From Ralstonia sp. TCR112 (lineage in GTDB: Bacteria > Pseudomonadota > Gammaproteobacteria > Burkholderiales > Burkholderiaceae), in assembly GCF_007997035.1 (NCBI RefSeq), contig NZ_VOSS01000029.1, forward strand, positions 24,911-88,910: DNA of 64,000 nt, written 5' to 3'. Shown here piece after piece: positions 40,845-50,152 of the stretch. A program made the translations under genes and the position numbers. The notes beneath the pieces are model-generated. The model was not told the DNA's origin and did not search any database. It was given only the letters and a program-made list of their open reading frames with translations. Position 1 is the stretch's first letter. Each line of letters starts with the position of its first letter.

Positions 40845-41639
40845 TCAGTACGACGTTTGCGCCTGCCCGGTGACGGTCGTCTCCGGGCCGCCCATCCAGG
40901 CCTGCGCCAACATCTGCGCAAAGCCATTCTTGGTGACGGGCGTGCGCGTCTCCAGGCATGCGGCGAGCAGTTCCTGCCAATGGCGAATGACATCGGGATG
41001 CGCCGCGTCAGCCGGATGCAGGCCCAGGCGCAGCAGCGGTGCCTCGGCGTGCCGCTGCGCCAGCCAGCGCAGGTAATACCGCGACACCAGCCGGCGCGCC
41101 GGCGAGCGAACGCTATACGTCAGGCAAGGTGCCTTGAGCGGGCGGCGCGGGTGCAGCAGGTAAAAGCGCTGCAGCGTGGTCGTGTAGCGCAGCGGCAGCC
41201 CGTCGAGCGCTTCCCAGGTGGCCGGGTTCATCAGCCACGCGGGCGCGACAAAGCCATGCAGCGGCCAGCCATTTGCGGCAAACCACGCGGCACCGGCTTC
41301 GATGCGCGCACGCGCGGCTGCCAGAGGAATCGCAGAGAACTCGCCTTCACCGGCCGTATAGCGTGTGCGGATCAGCTGCTGGATCAGGCCGCCAGGGGGC
41401 TGGTCGTCCAGATGCGCATAGCCGTGCAGCACAAGTTCATCGCCTTCGGCCAAGCATTCGCTCATCACCCGGCAAAAGCGCTCGCTGTTGCGTGCGGTCG
41501 GGCCGCGATAGAAGTTCGGAATGACGAGCAGCGACTTGGGTACGCGCGCCACTTCATCCAATGCGGAGAGCAATACCTTGCACGCAGGCCAGGTGGCCGG
41601 CGTGACATCGTGCATGGCAAGGATGAGATAGCGCGACAT
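40845..41639 (-). CDS. DUF2334 polysaccharide-deacetylase-like protein
   Basis: A 264-residue protein of the DUF2334 family, distantly related to polysaccharide deacetylases. The metal-site residues appear as HDVTP near residue 10, ELVLHGYAH near residue 72 and GFVAPAWLMN near residue 130. It may deacetylate a cell-surface carbohydrate or glycolipid headgroup. It converges on the PAP2 gene and precedes, in the opposite direction, no other gene of its own; the downstream side on the minus strand is 9 bp from PAP2. It is probably cytosolic. Confidence 0.82.
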   Translation of the reverse strand: MSRYLILAMHDVTPATWPACKVLLSALDEVARVPKSLLVIPNFYRGPTARNSERFCRVMSECLAEGDELVLHGYAHLDDQPPGGLIQQLIRTRYTAGEGEFSAIPLAAARARIEAGAAWFAANGWPLHGFVAPAWLMNPATWEALDGLPLRYTTTLQRFYLLHPRRPLKAPCLTYSVRSPARRLVSRYYLRWLAQRHAEAPLLRLGLHPADAAHPDVIRHWQELLAACLETRTPVTKNGFAQMLAQAWMGGPETTVTGQAQTSY

Positions 41640-41659
41640 GATGGACAGATCGGTCTGGA

Positions 41660-42877
41660 CTACCGGCCGCGCGACGCACGCACGACGCGTTCGCGAGCCG
41701 GCGGGAGTGTTGTTTCGGCGGCGGTGCCGGTTTGGCGGCCGAGTAGAGCGAGATAGCGTTGCAGCAGTTGCGGCAGCACCGCCCGCCAGTCGTAGTGCAT
41801 GGCATGGCGGCGCGCGGCGTGCGCGAGTGTCACCGGGTCCCGTTGGCGCAGCGCCTGGAGCGCCTGCGCAAAATCGTCAGCGACGCAACGTGGCACGGCA
41901 TAGCCGACGTGCTCATCCACCAGCTCGCTCAAGCCCCCCGCTGCGCACGTGACGACGGGCACGCCACTGGCCATCGCTTCCAACGCGACGAGGCCGAACG
42001 TTTCCTGATCGCCTGCATGGACAAACACGTCTGCGCTTGCCATGGCGGCAGCCAGGTGTTGCGCGTCGCCTTCATAAGCGAGCGCGCGCACGTTCTTGCC
42101 GCGCGGAGGCGTCGGGCCCGAGCCGATGGTGACGAGCACGCTGCCGTCGTCGAGTTTGTCCACCGCGTCGCACAGCACGTGCAGGTTTTTCTCCGGCGCA
42201 TAGCGGCCAACGTAGAGCAGCACGCGCGCATCGCGCGGCAGGTCCAGCTGCTCGCGCCAGCGCAGCGAGCGCCGCGCTGGGTGGAACAGGCGCGTGTCGA
42301 CGCCCAGCGGCTGCAGCTCGATGCGCTGCACGCCCAGGTCGGCCACCTTCTGCGCGATGTAGCGGCTCGGCACGAAGACCGTATCGAAGTGTGGATACAG
42401 CTTGCGAGCGTACGCCGCAGCTGCCAGCTCGGCAGGCGGCCCGCCCAGCCGGCGGAAAAACGCTGGCAGATCGGAGTGATAGAACGCCGCCACCGGCACG
42501 TTCAGCCGCGCGCCCGCCTGCACCGCCGCCCATGACAGCCGATAAGGGTCGCCCGCTTCGATCAGGTCCGGCGACAGCGCACACAGTGCACGGACCGCAG
42601 GCCCGGTCCGCAGCGGAACGCGGTAGCCGTGTGAGAGCGGCAGCGGCACGCCCGGCACCACGGCGATCTCGTTGCTCGCGTCGTCGGCCGTGCCGGGCAC
42701 GACCAGCGTGTGGCGCCAGTGCGTGGAGCGCAGAAAGTCGTGCTTGGCGCGCAGATAGCGTTTGACGCCACCGCTTTCCGCCGCCCAGAACATCGTCACG
42801 TCCGCCAGATGCAACGAGGCGGCCGTGGCATCGCCGTCGTGGCGATGCGGGTAGCGATCGGTGGGCAGCTTACGCAC
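41660..42877 (-). CDS. GT4 glycosyltransferase
   Basis: About 405 residues from a GTG at 42877, 5 bp after the rpoN stop; the ATG of MFWAAESGGVKRY at 42794 is an alternative start. The GT-B fold shows an acceptor domain with GVKRYLRAKHDFL and the donor-site motif ETFGLVALEAMASGVPVVTC. YVGRYAPEKNLHVL marks the hinge region. It resembles the glycosyltransferases that build glycolipids or exopolysaccharide. Adjacent DUF2334 and GT/PAP2 genes suggest one envelope-glycolipid cluster. Confidence 0.82.
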   Translation of the reverse strand: MRKLPTDRYPHRHDGDATAASLHLADVTMFWAAESGGVKRYLRAKHDFLRSTHWRHTLVVPGTADDASNEIAVVPGVPLPLSHGYRVPLRTGPAVRALCALSPDLIEAGDPYRLSWAAVQAGARLNVPVAAFYHSDLPAFFRRLGGPPAELAAAAYARKLYPHFDTVFVPSRYIAQKVADLGVQRIELQPLGVDTRLFHPARRSLRWREQLDLPRDARVLLYVGRYAPEKNLHVLCDAVDKLDDGSVLVTIGSGPTPPRGKNVRALAYEGDAQHLAAAMASADVFVHAGDQETFGLVALEAMASGVPVVTCAAGGLSELVDEHVGYAVPRCVADDFAQALQALRQRDPVTLAHAARRHAMHYDWRAVLPQLLQRYLALLGRQTGTAAETTLPPARERVVRASRGR

Positions 42878-42882
42878 GGCGG

Positions 42883-44385
42883 TCAGACCTGGCGCCGCAT
42901 TTCGGCGGGTGCAATGCGCATCAGCCCGCGGTACTTGGCGACGGTGCGTCGCGCAACGATCACGCCCTGCTCGGCCAGCATCTTCGCGAGCGAGACATCC
43001 GAGAGCGGTGCGTCCGCGTCTTCGGCTTCGATCATCTCCTTGAGCAGCGCCCGTACCGAGGCCGCCGAGCATGCGCCGCCCGTGTCCGTCGCCAGCTGGC
43101 GCGAGAAGAAGTACTTGAATTCGAAGATGCCGCGCGGCGTGGCCATGTACTTGTTGCCCGTGGCGCGTGAGATGGTCGATTCATGCAGGCCGAGTTCTTC
43201 GGCCACGTCGCGCAGCACCAGCGGCTTCATGGCGACCTCGCCGTATTCGAGGAAGTGCTTCTGGTGCGCGACGATCGCTTCGGCCACGCGCTGGATGGTG
43301 GCGAAGCGCTGCTGCGCGTTGCGGATCAGCCAGCGCGCCTCCTGCAGCTGATGCGCCAGCGGCGTGCGATGGTGACCGCGCGTCTGCGCAAACAGCTCTG
43401 CGTAGACCTTGTTGATGCGCGCGCATGGCGCTACCGACGGGTTCGTCAGCGCAATCCACTTCCCCTTGATCTTGGTGACGATTACGTCCGGCACGATGTA
43501 GCCGGCATGCGCCTGCGAAAAGCGCAACCCCGGGCGCGGGTCCAGCATGCGGATCAGTGCGCAGGCGTCGCGCAGCTCGTCTTCCGTACACCCCAGCGCA
43601 CGACGCATCTGCGTGAATTCGCGCTTGGCCAGGCGCGGCAGGTGGCTGCGCACGATGTCCTGTGCGACTTCCTGGATGCGCTCTTCAGCTTCGGTGTCGG
43701 CGGGGCGCGCTTCGATCTGCAGGCGCAGGCATTCGGCAAGGTCGCGCGCGGCCACGCCGGGCGGATCCAGACTCTGCACGAGTGCCAGCGCAATCTGCAT
43801 TTCCTTCTCGGTGGGCGGCGGCTCCACTGGCGCCAGCGGAATCAGTTCGGAAAGCAGCTGGCGCAGGTAGCCGTCGTCGTCCAGCGCTTCGATCAGTGTC
43901 TGTGCGACCAGGCAGTCGCGCTCTGACAGGCGATAGCTGCGCAGCTCCTGATGCAGATGCTCGCGCAGGCTCGGCGTGGAGTGCACCCACTCGCCGATGT
44001 CGCTGTCTTCGCCATCGCCATGGTGGGCGCCGCCGTGGCTGTAGTAGGTGCTGAAGTCGGTGGGAAACTCTTCCGATGCGGTCAGCGTCGCATCGGTTTC
44101 GATGGCGCTGGTGGTGGTCTCCAGCGGGACGTCGTCTGCAGGCGTGTGGTCGGCCGCCGCGCCGTCCAGATCGGCAGAAATGGCAATGTCGCCGGTGCGC
44201 GCGGCATCAGGCTGCGCACCTGCTTCTTGCTCGACTTCTTCCAGGAACGGATTGCTTGCGAGCGCTTCTTGCATTTCCTGCGCAAATTCGGTTGCAGACA
44301 ACTGCAGCAATTTGACGGATTGCTGCAGTCGCGGCGTCAGCGCGAGATGCTGCTTCGCACGCATTTCCAGAGCGGCCTTGACCAT
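42883..44385 (-). CDS. rpoN2: RNA polymerase sigma-54 factor (second copy type)
   Basis: A 500-residue sigma-54. Region I (QHLALTPRLQQSVKLLQLSA, residues about 12-50) binds activators; an acidic region II follows, then the core-binding domain. A C-terminal domain ends with the RpoN box ARRTVAKYR near residue 480. The start follows AGGAGG. Ralstonia carries an additional rpoN on the second replicon, and this location near its origin fits that copy. The neighbouring genes are not the lptB-hpf-ptsN set that accompanies the primary rpoN. Two activator genes lie within 4 kb upstream. Confidence 0.9.
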   Translation of the reverse strand: MVKAALEMRAKQHLALTPRLQQSVKLLQLSATEFAQEMQEALASNPFLEEVEQEAGAQPDAARTGDIAISADLDGAAADHTPADDVPLETTTSAIETDATLTASEEFPTDFSTYYSHGGAHHGDGEDSDIGEWVHSTPSLREHLHQELRSYRLSERDCLVAQTLIEALDDDGYLRQLLSELIPLAPVEPPPTEKEMQIALALVQSLDPPGVAARDLAECLRLQIEARPADTEAEERIQEVAQDIVRSHLPRLAKREFTQMRRALGCTEDELRDACALIRMLDPRPGLRFSQAHAGYIVPDVIVTKIKGKWIALTNPSVAPCARINKVYAELFAQTRGHHRTPLAHQLQEARWLIRNAQQRFATIQRVAEAIVAHQKHFLEYGEVAMKPLVLRDVAEELGLHESTISRATGNKYMATPRGIFEFKYFFSRQLATDTGGACSAASVRALLKEMIEAEDADAPLSDVSLAKMLAEQGVIVARRTVAKYRGLMRIAPAEMRRQV

Positions 44386-44707
44386 TCGCCTTGCCTCCTT
44401 TGGTGAGTGGGCGTCGACATTTCCGTCGACCGGTCACCGCATCGATGCAAAGGATATGCCATGTCAGCAAAGCCAGTCGCCACAAGGCTTTACGGGCGGC
44501 TGGCACGCCGTTTCTACATGGTCATGTCGTTTTTATATGCCCATTGTTGCCGGCACATGACAGCGCTGGCGGTGGTTGCGGACGGCGTCGGCATACGCGG
44601 ATGGGTGGCACCGCAGGTACATGCGTTGCTGCGGTAAGAGGCGGGAGACGCGCCGCAGTGCGCTTCCATTGCCTTCTTATCGAGCATCACATTCCAGGAG
44701 AAACCAC
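44386..44707 (+). promoter_or_regulatory. intergenic region with a sigma-54-like promoter at 44500
   Basis: A 322-bp gap between divergent rpoN and a small secreted-protein gene. CTGGCACGCCGTTTCT (44500-44515) matches the sigma-54 pattern TGGCACG-N4-TTGCW except at one -12 base, and points toward the secreted-protein gene. A short open frame at 44461-44637 is not convincing. Confidence 0.4.
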
Positions 44708-45109
44708 ATGCGAACACGTTTCCTGAGCGCTGCGCTTGTCAGTGCGATCTTTAGCCTCGGTATGGGTGCCGCCGTGGCCCAGACGACGACCGCGCCGGTC
44801 GACAACCAGGAGTCGAGCAACCCGACCAAGGCGCCGGGCAAGCGCACCGATCCGCCGTCGTCGACGGCCGATCGCACGGCCAATACACCGATGGCCGGCA
44901 GCGAGGCGACGCCCGCCGCGGGTGGCGGCGGCGGCACCAGCAAGCCGATGCACAAGAAGCATCGCCATCACAAGAAGTCCGGGTCCACCGTGCCGGGTGG
45001 TACCAACAGCGCCGGCGACATGTCGCATTCGGGCGTGCAGGCCGGGGGCAACGACGCCGCGACGACGACCGGGAATTCCTACCCCGGCAGCTCGAAGCAA
45101 GGTCAGTAA
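44708..45109 (+). CDS. small secreted low-complexity protein
   Basis: A 133-residue protein with a clear signal peptide (LSAALVSAIFSLGMGAAVAQ). The mature part is Thr/Pro/Ser/Gly-rich with a His/Lys patch (KPMHKKHRHHKKSGS), suggesting a disordered periplasmic protein that may bind metal or polyanions. CCAGGAGAAACC precedes the ATG. It might be sigma-54-controlled, given the upstream element and its neighbours. I do not recognise the family. Confidence 0.7.
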   Translation: MRTRFLSAALVSAIFSLGMGAAVAQTTTAPVDNQESSNPTKAPGKRTDPPSSTADRTANTPMAGSEATPAAGGGGGTSKPMHKKHRHHKKSGSTVPGGTNSAGDMSHSGVQAGGNDAATTTGNSYPGSSKQGQ

Positions 45110-45133
45110 CGTCGAAAACGAAAAGGGCCCGCC

Positions 45134-45280
45134 ATGTCGATGACACTCGCCACCGCCGTCCGCACGGGCCCGCGCGCCCGCGCGGAGACCGAACCCGCAC
45201 CGCGCCGTCCGGCGCCCGAACCGCAGGAACGCCGCCGCCACGAGCATCCGGGCGAGCGTGCGCACGCGCATCCGCGCTAA
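45134..45280 (+). CDS. possible small Arg/His-rich protein, 48 aa
   Basis: An open frame that starts 24 bp after the secreted-protein gene (MSMTLATAVRTGPRARAE...HPR). It is very rich in Arg, Pro and His, with a weak ribosome-binding site. It could be real or chance reading in GC-rich DNA. Confidence 0.3.
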   Translation: MSMTLATAVRTGPRARAETEPAPRRPAPEPQERRRHEHPGERAHAHPR

Positions 45281-45328
45281 AACGTCAGCGCGGATGCTGC
45301 GGGATTCACAGAGTAGGACGCGCCGCTG

Positions 45329-46432
45329 TCAGGCCGCCATGGCGGCGGCCGCGGTGCTTTGGTAAAGGTCGAGGCGGTTGTACAGCGTTTTCAGGCTCAC
45401 GCCGAGCGTCTTCGCGGCTTGGCGCTTGTCGCCATGAAAATGCTCCAGCGTGGCCAGGATCATTGCGCGCTGTGCGTCGGCCAGCGTCACGCCCACGGTC
45501 AGGCTCAGCACGCCTTCCTTGACGGTAGGACGGGCGGGGCCGCGGGCCGGTGCCAGGGGCGCAGCCAGTTCGACTGTTTTCTCGCCAAGGATGTACCCGC
45601 GTTGCACGGCGTTGCGCAACTCGCGCACATTGCCGGGCCACGGCTGGCTGCGCAGCGCCGCCAGGGACTGGCGCGAAAACACCTTGTCGGTCTGGTGGGC
45701 CGCGTTGAACTGCGCAAGGAAGTGCAGGGCCAGCTCTTCGATGTCGTCGCCACGATCGCGCAGCGGCGGCACCTGCAGCGGCACCACAGCCAGGCGATAC
45801 ATCAGATCTTCCCGGAAGGCGCCTTCCTTCACCGCTTCCAGCAGGTTGCGGTTCGTGGCCGCGATGATGCGCGCACGCGTCTGGATGGGCTCGGTACCGC
45901 CCACGCGCATGAACACGCCGGTCTCCAGCACACGCAGCAGCTTGACTTGCATCTCGACCGGCATTTCCGTGATTTCATCGAGAAAGATCGTGCCGCCGCA
46001 GGCGTGTTCGAAGTAGCCGATATGGCGCTGGGCGGCCCCGGTAAAGCTGCCCTTTTCGTGGCCGAACAGTTCGGATTCGATCAGGTTGGGCGAAATGGCG
46101 CCGCAGTTCACGGCGATGAAGGCCTGGTCTGCGCGCGGGCTCATGTCATGCACGGTGCGCGCAATCAGCTCCTTGCCGGTACCCGATTCGCCCATGATCA
46201 ACACGGTGGCCAGCGTGCCTGACACCTTGCCGATCTGGTCGTACAGCGCCCGCATCACGGGCGAGCGGCCGTAGAGGTGGCCGAAATCCGGCTCGGCAAT
46301 CGATTGGGCGGGGGATGTTTCTGCGTCCGACGGCACGCGGTCGGTGTCGTCAAAGTCGGCCAGGGCAGGGGGATAGCTCAGGCGCCCAACGGTCACTGCA
46401 CGTTCGTCGGCGAAGGCTTCGCTCAAGGACAT
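45329..46432 (-). CDS. sigma-54-dependent activator without receiver domain
   Basis: A 367-residue NtrC-family activator. A short N-terminal stretch (about 55 residues) with no receiver or PAS domain leads directly into the AAA+ domain, with Walker A GESGTGKE (81-88), the GSFTGA contact loop and the Fis-type DNA-binding domain (DKRQAAKTLGVSLKTLYNRL). Such receiver-less activators are regulated by concentration, by an anti-activator or by protein partners (compare PspF or FlhF-type control). It is divergent from a receiver-containing paralogue. Target genes are unknown. Confidence 0.88.
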   Translation of the reverse strand: MSLSEAFADERAVTVGRLSYPPALADFDDTDRVPSDAETSPAQSIAEPDFGHLYGRSPVMRALYDQIGKVSGTLATVLIMGESGTGKELIARTVHDMSPRADQAFIAVNCGAISPNLIESELFGHEKGSFTGAAQRHIGYFEHACGGTIFLDEITEMPVEMQVKLLRVLETGVFMRVGGTEPIQTRARIIAATNRNLLEAVKEGAFREDLMYRLAVVPLQVPPLRDRGDDIEELALHFLAQFNAAHQTDKVFSRQSLAALRSQPWPGNVRELRNAVQRGYILGEKTVELAAPLAPARGPARPTVKEGVLSLTVGVTLADAQRAMILATLEHFHGDKRQAAKTLGVSLKTLYNRLDLYQSTAAAAMAA

Positions 46433-46970
46433 GGCTCCCTCGTGGTTGGTTGCGACGGGGACGTCCTGGCGAGTGGCTGCATCGTCAGCGATGCAGTCTT
46501 CCGAAGGCAGGGTACGTCGTCATCCCGTCACATTGTGTTGAAAAGTTGAGCCATTATCAGGGCCGCCCAAGCGCGTTGTATGTCGGTCGTGCGCTGACGT
46601 TTCTTCCATCCTGTCGGCCAAACGCTGACAAGAATCGGGCCTGAGATGCAGATGCAGCGCGGGTTTCACATTGCCAAGCGGCGTAACGTGTCCATTTCGT
46701 CCCGCAGGTGGCGAAGCGCTGACCTTCTCAACTATGCTGACTGCTGCGTAGTACGGGCAGGTTCGCCCGGTGTGATGTATCCGATCCATTTCTTGCATGC
46801 GCGCGTGTAAAAATTACCGGCGCCCTTCTCGTCGAGATGGGTTTGGCGCGCCCTGGCGGAGGTTGTATTGGATGGAATACTTTTTGCACCTGCCGCCGGT
46901 TCTGCCGCCAAGCGCACCGTTGCGCCATGCATGATTGCCGGCACATGCCGGCTCATCCAACCAAATCGAG
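46433..46970 (+). promoter_or_regulatory. divergent activator intergenic region with sigma-54-like promoter
   Basis: A 538-bp gap between the two activators, with no credible gene. TGGAATACTTTTTGCA (46873-46888) has GG and GC spaced by 10 bp and a good -12 (TTGCA), reading toward the downstream activator gene, whose start is 82 bp away. This would make that activator gene itself sigma-54-dependent. Confidence 0.45.
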
Positions 46971-48377
46971 ATGCCACATATCCTGATTGTCGAAGACGAT
47001 GCCAACGCACGCGCTGCTCTAGGTGAGCTGGTGGGTGCCGAAGGCTTCACCACCGCGCTGGCCGGGTCGCTGCGCGATGCGCGCATTCAGATGTCGCGTC
47101 ACAGCCCCGATGCCGTGCTCATCGATCTTGTCCTGCCCGACGGCAACGGCATGGATCTGATGGAAGACATCGCGCCGCACTCCGGCACCGAGATCATCGT
47201 CATGACCGGCCACGCCAGCGTGGAAACCGCCGTCGAGGCGCTGCGCATGGGCGCGGCCGACTACCTGGTCAAGCCTGTCAATTTCCAGCGGTTGAAGTCC
47301 GTGCTGGCACGCATTCCGCGCCCCGGCGATCTGAAAGCCGAGATCGGCAATCTGCGGGGCGAGCTGCGGCGCCTGGGCCTCTTCGGCCAGATGCTCGGCA
47401 ACTCCGCGGTGATGCAGACGTTGTATGACCAGGTCAGCCGCGTGGCGCCCACCGAGGCGACCGTGCTGCTGATCGGCGAATCGGGCACAGGCAAGGAACT
47501 GGCCGCACAGACCATCCACGACCTCAGCCTGCGTCGCAAGCAACCTTTCCTGCCGGTCAACTGCGGCGCCATTTCGCCCAACCTGATCGAGTCGGAAATG
47601 TTTGGTCACGAGCGCGGCAGCTTCACGGGCGCCGATCGCCAGCACAAGGGCTACTTCGAACGGGCCAACGGCGGCACGCTGTTCCTCGATGAAATTACCG
47701 AGATGCCGATCGAGCTGCAGGTGAAACTGCTGCGCGTGCTGGAAACCGGCGTGTTCATGCGCGTGGGCACCAACCGCGAGATCGATTCCGATGTGCGCGT
47801 GATTGCCGCCACCAACCGCGACCCCGAAGAGGCCGTGGCAGACGGCAAGCTGCGCGCCGACCTGTATCACCGCCTGAACGTGTTTCCGCTGCAATTGCCG
47901 CCGCTGCGCGAGCGCGGCAAGGATGTCGAGCTGCTGGCACAGCATTTCCTCGATCAGCTCAACGCGCAAAGCAATACCAAGAAGGCATTCCTGCCTTCGG
48001 CCATGGAGACGCTGCGCGGCTATCACTGGCCGGGCAATGTGCGCGAATTGCGCAACTACGTGCAGCGCGCGTACATCCTGTCGGACGACGCCGGCATCGA
48101 TACGGCGAACGTACCGCTGCAAGTGTCGAGCACGCAGGTTTCGTCCGGTTCCACGCTGACGATTTCGGTCGGAACGTCACTGGCGAGCGCCGACAAGAAG
48201 CTCATTCTTGCCACGCTCGAGCAATGTGGGGGTGTGAAGAAGCGTGCGGCCGAGCTGCTCGGTATCAGCCTGAAGACGCTTTACAACCGGCTTGAGGAAT
48301 ACGGCAACAGCGGCGGCGACGACGGCGGCGAGGGCAACAGCGCCGGTTCCGGCCGCGCGCATGCCACCGAGGCATAA
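46971..48377 (+). CDS. sigma-54-dependent response regulator
   Basis: A 468-residue NtrC-family regulator. Receiver with phospho-acceptor D52 (VLIDLVLPDGNG), AAA+ domain with Walker A GESGTGKE, contact loop GSFTGA and VLETGVFMRVGTNREI, then the C-terminal Fis-type domain (VKKRAAELLGISLKTLYNRL). Its tail is a Gly/Ser-rich stretch. No sensor kinase gene adjoins it, so it is an orphan. The AAA+ domain is close to that of the divergent activator, suggesting a duplication. In Ralstonia similar regulators flank rpoN2. Confidence 0.9.
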   Translation: MPHILIVEDDANARAALGELVGAEGFTTALAGSLRDARIQMSRHSPDAVLIDLVLPDGNGMDLMEDIAPHSGTEIIVMTGHASVETAVEALRMGAADYLVKPVNFQRLKSVLARIPRPGDLKAEIGNLRGELRRLGLFGQMLGNSAVMQTLYDQVSRVAPTEATVLLIGESGTGKELAAQTIHDLSLRRKQPFLPVNCGAISPNLIESEMFGHERGSFTGADRQHKGYFERANGGTLFLDEITEMPIELQVKLLRVLETGVFMRVGTNREIDSDVRVIAATNRDPEEAVADGKLRADLYHRLNVFPLQLPPLRERGKDVELLAQHFLDQLNAQSNTKKAFLPSAMETLRGYHWPGNVRELRNYVQRAYILSDDAGIDTANVPLQVSSTQVSSGSTLTISVGTSLASADKKLILATLEQCGGVKKRAAELLGISLKTLYNRLEEYGNSGGDDGGEGNSAGSGRAHATEA

Positions 48378-48467
48378 CCGGACTTCCTGCTGCGGTACGC
48401 GGCTTGCTGATCCCGGGGGGTATCCGCCCCATGGCGGCAAGCTCACTCAACTGCACAGGAGGTCACC

Positions 48468-48635
48468 ATGCTGCGTTATGCAGTCGTCTTTTTCATCATC
48501 GCCCTGATTGCGGCCGTGCTCGGGTTTGGCGGCATCGCTGCCGGCGCAGCGAGCATCGCCAAGATCCTGTTCATGATTTTCGTGGTGCTGTTTGTGGTCA
48601 GCCTCATCTGGGGCCTGGTCGCGGGCAGAGGATGA
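48468..48635 (+). CDS. DUF1328 small membrane protein (YtjA/UPF0391 type)
   Basis: A 55-residue protein with two membrane helices ([20 protein letters not shown] and [19 protein letters not shown]). The spacing [29 protein letters not shown] is typical of DUF1328. The ATG follows an AGGAGG site. Such proteins are often induced by osmotic or stationary-phase stress; the exact role is unknown. The next gene is a DUF883-type stress protein. Confidence 0.88.
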   Translation: MLRYAVVFFIIALIAAVLGFGGIAAGAASIAKILFMIFVVLFVVSLIWGLVAGRG

Positions 48636-48704
48636 CGCCGGGATGAAGCGCACAGCTTTCAACCCGGCCCTCGCGATGCCATGCAACTCCAGGAGCGCTG
48701 ACTG

Positions 48705-49010
48705 ATGGAACCGTCTCAAACCAATCCTTTTCCCAAATCCGATGCCAACGGCAACCTCATCCGCGGCGACGTCGCACAAGCCGCCGAGCGTGTGAAGGCG
48801 ACCACGGCACAGGCCGTCGACCGCACTGCCGAGGCTGCCGCCACTGCGCTCGACGAGGCCGCTGCCAAGCGCGAGCAACTGCGCGCTTCACAGCAGCGGC
48901 TCATGAGCGATGCGGCCGAATGCATGCGGTCGCATCCGCTTGCGACGATCGGCCTGGCGTTCGGCGCGGGGTTTCTCATCAGCCGCCTGCTGGGGAGCAG
49001 CAACGACTGA
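48705..49010 (+). CDS. DUF883/ElaB-YqjD-type membrane-anchored protein
   Basis: A 101-residue protein: a helical coiled-coil stretch (AAERVKATTAQAVDRTAEAA...AAKREQLRASQQRLM) and a single C-terminal membrane anchor (HPLATIGLAFGAGFLISRLLG). This architecture is that of the ElaB/YqjD/DUF883 group, which can bind ribosomes at the membrane in stationary phase. It is probably part of a stress-related group with the DUF1328 gene 69 bp upstream and the related gene at 50153. Confidence 0.82.
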   Translation: MEPSQTNPFPKSDANGNLIRGDVAQAAERVKATTAQAVDRTAEAAATALDEAAAKREQLRASQQRLMSDAAECMRSHPLATIGLAFGAGFLISRLLGSSND

Positions 49011-49137
49011 GGGCTCAGACCCTCGCGATTTACTGCCAGCCACGGCAGCGCTTGCGCGCGTGCCGTGTGCTGACTAGGCTCAAGGTCAAGGTCGAGGCCG
49101 GCACCGCGCTGGCCCCGTTGCTTTGCAAGGAATCTCC

Positions 49138-50142
49138 ATGCGCCTGGCTGCCTACTTCGACCGGGCCCTGCTCAAGCGTTCCGCCCAGGTGTTGATCGGG
49201 GCTGTGCAGCAGTGGTCTGCGCATCGCGCCGCGAGCAAGGGCGCGGCGTTGTCGTTCTACACGTTGTTCTCGATGGCGCCGGTGCTGGTGCTCGTCATCT
49301 CCATTGCCGGCTTGTTCTTTGGCGAACAGGCCGCGCGTGGCGAAATCTTCGGGCAGATCGAAGGGCTGGTCGGTACGCAGGGCGCTTCTGCGGTGGAAGC
49401 CGTGCTTGCGGCAACGCGGCGCTCCGGCAACGGCCTGTTCGCGGCGGTCACGGCCGTCGTCCTGTTGTTGGTGGGCGCCACCACGGCCTTCTCCGAACTC
49501 AAGGACAGCCTCGACGAACTCTGGGAGGTGCCGCCGCGCCAGCAGCCCGGGCTGTGGGGCTTGCTGCGCTCGCGGTTGCTGTCGTTCAGCCTGATCCTCG
49601 TGCTGGCGTTTCTGCTGCTGGTGTCGCTCACCATCAACGCGGCGCTGGCGGTGGTGGAGCGTTTCTGGGGCGCCTTGTGGTCGGGCTCCACTTCGGGCAT
49701 TGCGCTGCTGGCGGCCGAGGCGCTGTCGTCTGCGTTTTCGTTTGCGGTCGTGGCGCTGCTGTTCGGCACCATCTTCAAGATGCTGCCCGAAACGCGCGTG
49801 GCTTGGCGCGACGTTGCCTTGGGCGCCATCGTGACGGCGCTGCTCTTCACGCTAGGCAAACACCTCATCGGCCTGTATCTGGGCAACAGCGCCGTCGCGT
49901 CGTCCTACGGGGCAGCGGGCTCGGTCGTGGCGCTGATGCTGTGGATTTACTACTCGGCGCAGATCTTCTTTTTTGGCGCGCTGGTCACGCGGCAATATGC
50001 GCTGCGATTCGGCAGCCGCCAGCACGAAGCGTCAGGTGCCGGGGCCGCCGCGCAGGCGGCGTTGCTGAACCCGGCGATCGCGGCCACGCTCTCCAATGGG
50101 GTTGCCGGGGGCCACGCAAGCGCAGCCCGCAACAGCCGCTAA
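49138..50142 (+). CDS. YihY/UPF0761 family inner-membrane protein
   Basis: A 334-residue polytopic protein with about six membrane helices, in the YihY/UPF0761 family (formerly misnamed ribonuclease BN). Landmarks: AASKGAALSFYTLFSMAPVL near residue 35 and SSYGAAGSVVALMLWIYYSAQIFFFGA near residue 265. The ATG at 49138 follows AAGGA. Function is uncertain: possibly a transporter or envelope protein. It lies between two DUF883-like genes. Confidence 0.88.
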   Translation: MRLAAYFDRALLKRSAQVLIGAVQQWSAHRAASKGAALSFYTLFSMAPVLVLVISIAGLFFGEQAARGEIFGQIEGLVGTQGASAVEAVLAATRRSGNGLFAAVTAVVLLLVGATTAFSELKDSLDELWEVPPRQQPGLWGLLRSRLLSFSLILVLAFLLLVSLTINAALAVVERFWGALWSGSTSGIALLAAEALSSAFSFAVVALLFGTIFKMLPETRVAWRDVALGAIVTALLFTLGKHLIGLYLGNSAVASSYGAAGSVVALMLWIYYSAQIFFFGALVTRQYALRFGSRQHEASGAGAAAQAALLNPAIAATLSNGVAGGHASAARNSR

Positions 50143-50152
50143 GACACCCGCA

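Noticed and set aside
44461..44637. 58-codon frame upstream of the secreted-protein gene
   Set aside because: Weak start context and no conserved pattern; it overlaps the sigma-54-like element. Kept only as part of the intergenic description.
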